From: Thiolapillus brandeum
GTDB taxonomy: Bacteria; Pseudomonadota; Gammaproteobacteria; Chromatiales; Chromatiaceae
Assembly: GCA_011051425.1 (NCBI GenBank)
Contig: DRLF01000342.1
Coordinates: forward strand, 1 to 6,433
Length of the DNA stretch: 6,433 nt
Direction: 5' to 3'
The position numbers and the translations under genes are program-made. This document shows positions 1 through 4,525 of the stretch, in pieces; position 1 is the first letter of the stretch; each line of letters begins with the position of its first letter. The notes beneath the pieces were generated by a model, which worked only from the letters and a program-made list of their open reading frames with translations, was not told the origin of the DNA and did no database searches.

Positions 1-621
1 ACTGCCGACGACACTGCTCAGACAGGTGGTGCTTTGATCCAGGGCGCAGCACATACTGCATTGCGGGATCTTACTGTTATCAATACAGGTGCACGTGTTG
101 CTTCTGCCGGAATTTACAATGCAGGAACCGCGTTCACCATTGAGCGAGTAGAAGTCATTGTAGATGGCAAGGCTTCAAATAACACGGGAATAAGAAACGA
201 AGCTGCCGAATCGCATTTTGCCGATATCGTTGTTTCTCTGGCGGGTCTTGCCAATGCAAGCTGCAATGGCATTGTGAACCAAGGTATGGGCAGTCTTGAA
301 ATTGACCGGACCAGGGTTGTGGTTTCAGGTTGCAATGACAATATGGCAATTACAAATGTGAATGCTGTCAATCTGAGGTTGGTCGACGTAAGTGCCATCG
401 CAACTGCGGTTGGTAACCAGACCGCATATGGTGTTTGGAGTAGTGGCTCTGGCCTTATGATCCAGGATTCCAGACTCGAAGGCGCCACCTATGCTTTGGG
501 AATAGGTTCTACATCCGCAAAAATTATCAATACCCAGCTGGATGGTCCCATAGGTGCCGATTCCGCTGGTATCCAGTGCTGGGGGACGTATGATAAAAAC
601 CTGGCCATTCGGCCTTGCTAG
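1..621 (+). CDS. secreted parallel beta-helix protein, C-terminal part (5' end outside the window)
   Basis: The frame is open from base 1, so the gene begins upstream; a TTG at 34 is internal and not a credible start. The visible 206 residues match the C-terminal part of the complete downstream gene (647-1660): codon 11 here corresponds to residue 132 there, so about 120 residues, including any signal peptide, are missing. Short coils recur that follow the pattern small-I-x-N followed by alternating hydrophobic residues (AGIYN, TGIRN, NGIVN, MAITN, YGVWS, LGIGS), as expected for a right-handed parallel beta-helix (pectin-lyase-like fold). Four cysteines are shared with the neighbour, including the pair in the C-terminal segment QCWGTYDKNLAIRPC. 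No catalytic pectinase or glycosidase motif is recognisable, so the function is unknown; a surface, adhesion or polysaccharide-binding role is inference only. It ends 25 nt before the start of its paralogue, so the two are probably co-transcribed. Confidence 0.8.
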   Translation, partial: TADDTAQTGGALIQGAAHTALRDLTVINTGARVASAGIYNAGTAFTIERVEVIVDGKASNNTGIRNEAAESHFADIVVSLAGLANASCNGIVNQGMGSLEIDRTRVVVSGCNDNMAITNVNAVNLRLVDVSAIATAVGNQTAYGVWSSGSGLMIQDSRLEGATYALGIGSTSAKIINTQLDGPIGADSAGIQCWGTYDKNLAIRPC

Positions 622-1543
622 GCAATCTCTGTAGAGGATCTGTATCGTGTCACGTCATTGGCTAACCCTGGCTTTCGGCAGCGTTGTGCTTTCATCTTCG
701 GCTTTTGGCGCGGGGATTGGAATCAACCCCGGTGGCATTCGATTTCCGGATGGCAGCTTCCAGGCCACGGCTGCCAAGCCGCCGCTGCCTCCCGGCATGG
801 CGTGGGTGGCTACATCCGGGGGGGCCTACAGCAGTCCGGTTGATGCCATGACCCATTTGTCTGACTGGTGTGAGCCTGGCAGCAATGCCAGATGCACATT
901 GTTGATCGCCCCAGGTACTTATGAACTGCCACAAGATCAGCAGTTGCTCATGCATCAGGGGGTAGATATTGTGGGTATGGGAATGGAGTCCACGCAAATA
1001 GTCGGGCATGTGGGTGGTGCAACACCGGGCGAGAACAGTGCACTGATTCTGGGAGCGGCCGAAGCCACGTTGCGAGACATTACTGTTGTTAATCAGGGTG
1101 TTGACAATGCTGCCAACGTGACGGCTATTTATAACAAACACTGGGCCTTCAGTATTGTGCGTGTAAAGGTGTATGTTGGTCTTTGGGCGAATAGCGCCGA
1201 TACCTATGGCATTGTAAACGAAGGTGCTTTGGATGTTACGTTTGAAGATGTAACCATTAATTCTAGCAATGTCAGCGGCAGTAGTTCAAAGAAATGCTTC
1301 GGGATATGGAACAAAGGGAATGGAAAATTGGAAATCAATTATGCCAGAGTCTTGGCTATGGGATGTGATGATGACAATACAGCCATACAAAACACCGAAA
1401 GTATTTTACGCCTGGTCAATGTAAGTGCGGAAGCACAGTTTGCTGGTTCTTTTCGCGCATTCGCAGTTTGGAATACCCAGGGCACAATCACGATCCTGGA
1501 TTCCACACTGAAGAGTACCTACCGTTCCCTGGGAATAGGTTCT
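498..1543 (+). repeat. tandem gene duplication, with an identical 13-mer in both copies
   Basis: The two beta-helix genes are direct repeats about 1 kb apart. The protein segment LGIGS(T/A)S..IINTQLDG is almost the same in both copies, and the DNA still shares GGGAATAGGTTCT at 498-510 and 1531-1543. Elsewhere the copies have diverged, mostly keeping coil positions and cysteines. The marked span runs from the first copy of this 13-mer to the second. Confidence 0.65.
633..638 (+). promoter_or_regulatory. ribosome binding site for the second beta-helix gene
   Basis: AGAGGA lies 8 nt before the GTG at 647. It decides the start: the GTG is followed directly by a signal-peptide-like sequence, and the frame closes only a short distance upstream. 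Confidence 0.7.
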
Positions 1544-1660
1544 GCATCGGACACAATCATCAACACGCAACTCGATGGCGCCATCATTGATGCTTTTCCT
1601 TCACCCAGCACCCAGTGCAGGGGAACCTACGACGGTAATCTGGTTAAGGTGGATTGCTGA
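647..1660 (+). CDS. secreted right-handed parallel beta-helix protein (pectin-lyase-like fold), function unknown
   Basis: This is a complete 337-residue protein with a GTG start and a good ribosome binding site. Residues 1-21 look like a Sec signal peptide: basic MSRHW, a hydrophobic stretch, then a likely cut after AFG (21/22). Residues 30-43 (GIRFPDGSFQATAA) resemble the I-x-FPDG-(T/S)-x-Q-(T/A)TA motif seen near the start of many bacterial exported or tail-fibre-like proteins. Residues 51-120 hold a cap-like region (WVATSGGAYSSPVDAM, a Cys75/Cys83 pair and IAPGTYELP), similar in style to the N-terminal caps of pectin-lyase-like proteins. From about 133 to 311 there are seven beta-helix coils. 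The C-terminus carries Cys324 and Cys337. I see no transmembrane anchor, PEP-CTERM signal or autotransporter barrel, so the product is probably periplasmic or secreted. No active-site motif is visible and the substrate is unknown. It is a paralogue of the truncated gene just upstream, and codon use is less GC-rich than in the minus-strand genes. Confidence 0.85.
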   Translation: MSRHWLTLAFGSVVLSSSAFGAGIGINPGGIRFPDGSFQATAAKPPLPPGMAWVATSGGAYSSPVDAMTHLSDWCEPGSNARCTLLIAPGTYELPQDQQLLMHQGVDIVGMGMESTQIVGHVGGATPGENSALILGAAEATLRDITVVNQGVDNAANVTAIYNKHWAFSIVRVKVYVGLWANSADTYGIVNEGALDVTFEDVTINSSNVSGSSSKKCFGIWNKGNGKLEINYARVLAMGCDDDNTAIQNTESILRLVNVSAEAQFAGSFRAFAVWNTQGTITILDSTLKSTYRSLGIGSASDTIINTQLDGAIIDAFPSPSTQCRGTYDGNLVKVDC

Positions 1661-1732
1661 AGGGCGATATACTTATAAGGTAAGTCTCAAGCTTGTCATG
1701 AAAAACTCTCGGTATGCTGTCTGTTATTCTGG

Positions 1733-3103
1733 CTAGGTCTGGGAACCACTTTGCAGTCTGGCGCGGATATCTTCTCTGGCCTGCCTGAGTATGGAATCGC
1801 GGTCCAGGTTGTCCAGTATCTCCCGCACCACCAGCTTGGGGCCGCCTTCGCCCCAGGATTTTCCCTGAGCCAGATAACGCTCGGCGGCCTGGCCCACGAT
1901 CCAGGTGCTGTAGTAGGCTACGGCGCCCTGGGCGCCGCCGGTGAGCAGGGTGGTCAGTCCCGCCGAGCCCAGTTTCAGCGCCGAAGAGATGAAATGCACG
2001 GCCCATACCGTGCCCATGAGCAGGGCCATCTGTGCGCCGATGGTCTTGATCAGGTCTCCGGCTTCGTTCTTTGTCAGGGGCAGGGCATAGAGCTTGGACA
2101 GGTGCATGATCATGCTCACGTCCACCACAGCGGCGGCCACCAGGTCGGCGACGGGCACCGGGTTCAGGGCCACGGCCACGCCCTTGGCGGTGCAGTATTT
2201 GCGGATGAGCTTCTGTCCCAGCTCACGCCGGGCTTCGAGAATACGCTCGCCCACCTGGTCACTGAGCTGACTGGCAAAAAGGGAGGCGTTGAGAGCGGCC
2301 AGGGTCTGGCCTTCACTTTGCAGGATGTCCCACAGGCGTTCCTTGACTGCCGCGATATCGGAGGCAGGGCGCTGCCATTCTTCCTGCTCCTCACCAGATT
2401 CGTCCACACGAATGACAAGGCGCTCTGCGGGATCTGCGCTGGCCAGGACGATGTTGTGAGGCTCGACGATGCCCGCGGCATGGCGGGTGATGGATTCGAT
2501 CAGGGTCTGGCGTTCTGCAGGGCTGTAACGGTCGCTCTTGTTCAGCACCAGTATGATGGGGCGATGCAGGGCGGCGATCTCCCGCAGGGCCCGGGTTTCG
2601 GTTTCGGTGAGATCGGAATCGACCACGAACAGCACCAGGTCGGCCCGTCCCGCCACTTCCCGCGCCAGCTGTTCCCGGGCTTCGCCGTCCATTTCGTTGA
2701 TGCCGGGGGTGTCGATGAGAAACACACCGCCGTCTTCATACTCCTGCCACTGGCCGCGTTCGGCCTTGGTGGTTTCGCCATGCAGGGGGCTGGTGCTGAA
2801 GCGCTGTTCACCCAGCAGGGCGTTGAGCAGGGCGGACTTGCCCACGCTGACCCGGCCGAACACGGCGATATGCAGATGACCGTGTTCCAGGCGGTCAAGC
2901 ATGGCCTGGACCTCCTCGTAGTCCTGCATCAGGGACTCGCGAATCTCCGGAGGAACGCGTTTGTCGTTCACCAGGGCGTCCAGACTTTCCTGGGCCAGGT
3001 CGAGATGATCTGCTTCGCTGGCTTCAGTCGTCCTTGCTGGCGCTTCTGACTTCCTGGAAAGCCAGTCGGGCATAGCGGACTGCAGACGCTTTAATATCTT
3101 CAC
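1733..3103 (-). CDS. GTPase with C-terminal DUF697 (YcjF-like) domain, no N-terminal membrane anchor
   Basis: This is a TRAFAC-class GTP-binding protein of about 456 residues. Numbering from the GTG at 3103, the G motifs are: G1 GRVSVGKS (83-90), G2 probably the threonines of GETTK (109-113), G3 DTPG (131-134), G4 NKSD (188-191) and G5 ASAD (221-224). A charged segment follows (about 227-247, rich in Glu), then a helical linker. A hydrophobic DUF697-type domain (about 305-420) contains NPVPVADLVAAAVVDVSMI and two further hydrophobic stretches near 356-376 and 380-404, which may contact or enter the membrane. The first 75 residues are charged and helical with no membrane segment. The GTG start has GAGGA 8 nt upstream; a TTG one codon earlier is also possible (5-nt spacing), and the ATG at 3073 lacks a visible ribosome binding site. 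The start lies about 80 nt inside the upstream GTPase gene, implying translational coupling. DUF697 GTPases are little studied, so the cellular role is unknown. Confidence 0.88.
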   Translation of the reverse strand: MKILKRLQSAMPDWLSRKSEAPARTTEASEADHLDLAQESLDALVNDKRVPPEIRESLMQDYEEVQAMLDRLEHGHLHIAVFGRVSVGKSALLNALLGEQRFSTSPLHGETTKAERGQWQEYEDGGVFLIDTPGINEMDGEAREQLAREVAGRADLVLFVVDSDLTETETRALREIAALHRPIILVLNKSDRYSPAERQTLIESITRHAAGIVEPHNIVLASADPAERLVIRVDESGEEQEEWQRPASDIAAVKERLWDILQSEGQTLAALNASLFASQLSDQVGERILEARRELGQKLIRKYCTAKGVAVALNPVPVADLVAAAVVDVSMIMHLSKLYALPLTKNEAGDLIKTIGAQMALLMGTVWAVHFISSALKLGSAGLTTLLTGGAQGAVAYYSTWIVGQAAERYLAQGKSWGEGGPKLVVREILDNLDRDSILRQAREDIRARLQSGSQT

Positions 3104-4514
3104 CAAGTTGATCCTCGAACTGGTTGGCTACCTGTAATGGGTGGAGTTCTCCACGGCTGTCCAGTGATGCGGCAATGCTCTTGCCCAGGGCGTCGAACAG
3201 AAAACCGTAGACCACCGCGTGCAATAGTCCGCCGGCTACCGTGCCCACACCGGGGAATGCCTTGAGGGCATTACCTGCTACGGCCAGCAGCAGGGTCGTT
3301 TGTTTACGCACCCGTTTTTGAATCAGCTCCAGCAGCAGGTCGAGATCCACCTTGCGTACCGGTATATCATACAGCCTGGACAGGTCCTTGATCATCTGGG
3401 TGGCAAGAAAGCCCTGAATGAGAATGTCCGTTCCGGGGGTCATGGCGGCGATGGCGCCGGCGACGGCTTTTTTGGCATAGCCGGAAACCAGTTTTTCCGC
3501 TTCTTCCCGGCGATGAATCTGCAGCTGCTGGTTGAGCTTTTGTTTGACCAGCACGAAGACGGCGCTGTCGCGCAGGCTGTCCAGCGTGTCGCTGTGGCTG
3601 TCGATGATGCGTTGCAGGGCCTGTTGCAGGGCATCCACCTTGGGGGGCAGTTCCCGTTCTATCTGCTCTTCCCGGCCATCCGGAAGGATGCGCGTCACCT
3701 GCCGCCGTCCGCCGGTGCTGATGGGAATGACGTCCGCCTTACCCAGACGATCCACTTTTTCCTGCAGTTGCTGGCGCACCCGTTCCAGGTCGGCATCGCT
3801 GTAGCGGTCGATCTTGTTCAGTGCGACCAGCGTGGGTTTTTCCAGTTTGAGCAGGGCTTGCAGTTCTTCTGCCTGGCTGCGGGTCAGGTCGCCATCCACG
3901 ATATAGATCACTACGTGGGCCCGCAGGGCTTCCTGGCGGGAGAGGATATCCAGATGGCCCCCGGCCTCGTCGAGGCCGGGCATGTCCGTGAGCACCAGTT
4001 CGTCACCGGCGGGGCTGCGCCAGTGGTATTCATGGACATCCTGGGTGGTGCCTCCGGTGACGTTGATCTCGGTCTGGGCATCGGGGAGTAGGGCTTTGAT
4101 GAGGCTGGACTTGCCGCTGCTGATCTCGCCGAACAGGGCGACATGGATGCTGCCCGCCTCGCGCCGCCGTTCCAGTTTTTGCAGTTCCTGTTCGGCCGAT
4201 GAGGTATCCAGCCCCTTTTCACGGGCGGTATCCAGGTGCCTGTTCAGGGTTTCACGGTCGACGGGCGCCAGTTCGTCCACTTCCCGCAGGGGCTGTTTTG
4301 GCCGCATGACCCGCCATACCAGCCAGCCTGAGAACAGGGAGAACAGCAGCAACAGTGTTACCACAACCAGTTGCAGCCAGGCAGGCGCTTCGCGCAGGTT
4401 GTGCCAGATGTTGACCAGGGTGTCGGTGAGCAGGATGCCCAGCAGCAGCAGGAACAGGAGGGCGATGCCCGTCAGCAGGGCGAGAACCAGACGTAGGGGG
4501 GATTTGCTGCTCAA
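3024..4514 (-). CDS. membrane-anchored GTPase with C-terminal DUF697 (YcjF-like) domain
   Basis: This 496-residue protein has two N-terminal transmembrane helices (about 8-30 and 46-68) joined by a short polar loop. A charged helical region (about 75-120) follows and then a GTPase domain: G1 GEISSGKS (129-136), G2 probably the threonines of GGTTQD (154-159), G3 DMPG (177-180), G4 NKID (233-236) and a G5-like PIST (264-267). A charged segment around 269-294 (ILPDGREEQIEREL) follows the G domain. A DUF697-like domain (about 344-450) contains MTPGTDILIQGFLATQMIKDLSRLYDIPV and a hydrophobic tail near 406-440. The helix pair should place the GTPase domain on the cytoplasmic face of the inner membrane. 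The start is a TTG 11 nt after the stop of the RND gene; I see no strong ribosome binding site, so translation may depend on coupling to that gene. It is paralogous to the next gene, which begins inside it. GTP binding is well supported; substrate and partners are unknown. Confidence 0.87.
   Translation of the reverse strand: MSSKSPLRLVLALLTGIALLFLLLLGILLTDTLVNIWHNLREAPAWLQLVVVTLLLLFSLFSGWLVWRVMRPKQPLREVDELAPVDRETLNRHLDTAREKGLDTSSAEQELQKLERRREAGSIHVALFGEISSGKSSLIKALLPDAQTEINVTGGTTQDVHEYHWRSPAGDELVLTDMPGLDEAGGHLDILSRQEALRAHVVIYIVDGDLTRSQAEELQALLKLEKPTLVALNKIDRYSDADLERVRQQLQEKVDRLGKADVIPISTGGRRQVTRILPDGREEQIERELPPKVDALQQALQRIIDSHSDTLDSLRDSAVFVLVKQKLNQQLQIHRREEAEKLVSGYAKKAVAGAIAAMTPGTDILIQGFLATQMIKDLSRLYDIPVRKVDLDLLLELIQKRVRKQTTLLLAVAGNALKAFPGVGTVAGGLLHAVVYGFLFDALGKSIAASLDSRGELHPLQVANQFEDQLGEDIKASAVRYARLAFQEVRSASKDD
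3112..3116 (-). promoter_or_regulatory. ribosome binding site inside the upstream GTPase gene
   Basis: GAGGA on the minus strand, within the coding sequence of the upstream GTPase, lies 8 nt before the GTG at 3103 (5 nt before the TTG at 3106). It supports the long overlapping start over the internal ATG at 3073. Confidence 0.55.
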
Positions 4515-4525
4515 GACCGGGATTA

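Noticed and set aside
34..621. TTG at 34 as the true start of the first beta-helix gene
   Set aside because: The frame is open to base 1, the codons before the TTG continue the alignment with the paralogue, and a start here would remove the signal peptide and cap region.
692..1141. Minus-strand open frame of 149 codons within the second beta-helix gene
   Set aside because: It overlaps a gene with a signal peptide, a ribosome binding site and a paralogue; its own translation has no recognisable feature.
1671..1695. Possible terminator hairpins in the convergent gap (ACTTA/TAAGT at 1671-1685; palindrome CAAGCTTG at 1688-1695)
   Set aside because: The stems are only 4-5 bp, AT-rich or without a loop, and no T-tract follows on either strand. 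They are too weak to call a terminator.
1751..3049. Long plus-strand open frame of 432 codons opposite the second GTPase
   Set aside because: It is the antisense shadow of a gene with clear G motifs. Its translation is rich in Gly, His and Gln and has no recognisable domain, as expected for the reverse of GC-rich coding DNA.
3300..4091. Plus-strand open frame of 263 codons opposite the membrane GTPase
   Set aside because: It is antisense to the G domain and DUF697 coding region, and its translation is low-information and Gly/Gln/Phe-rich.
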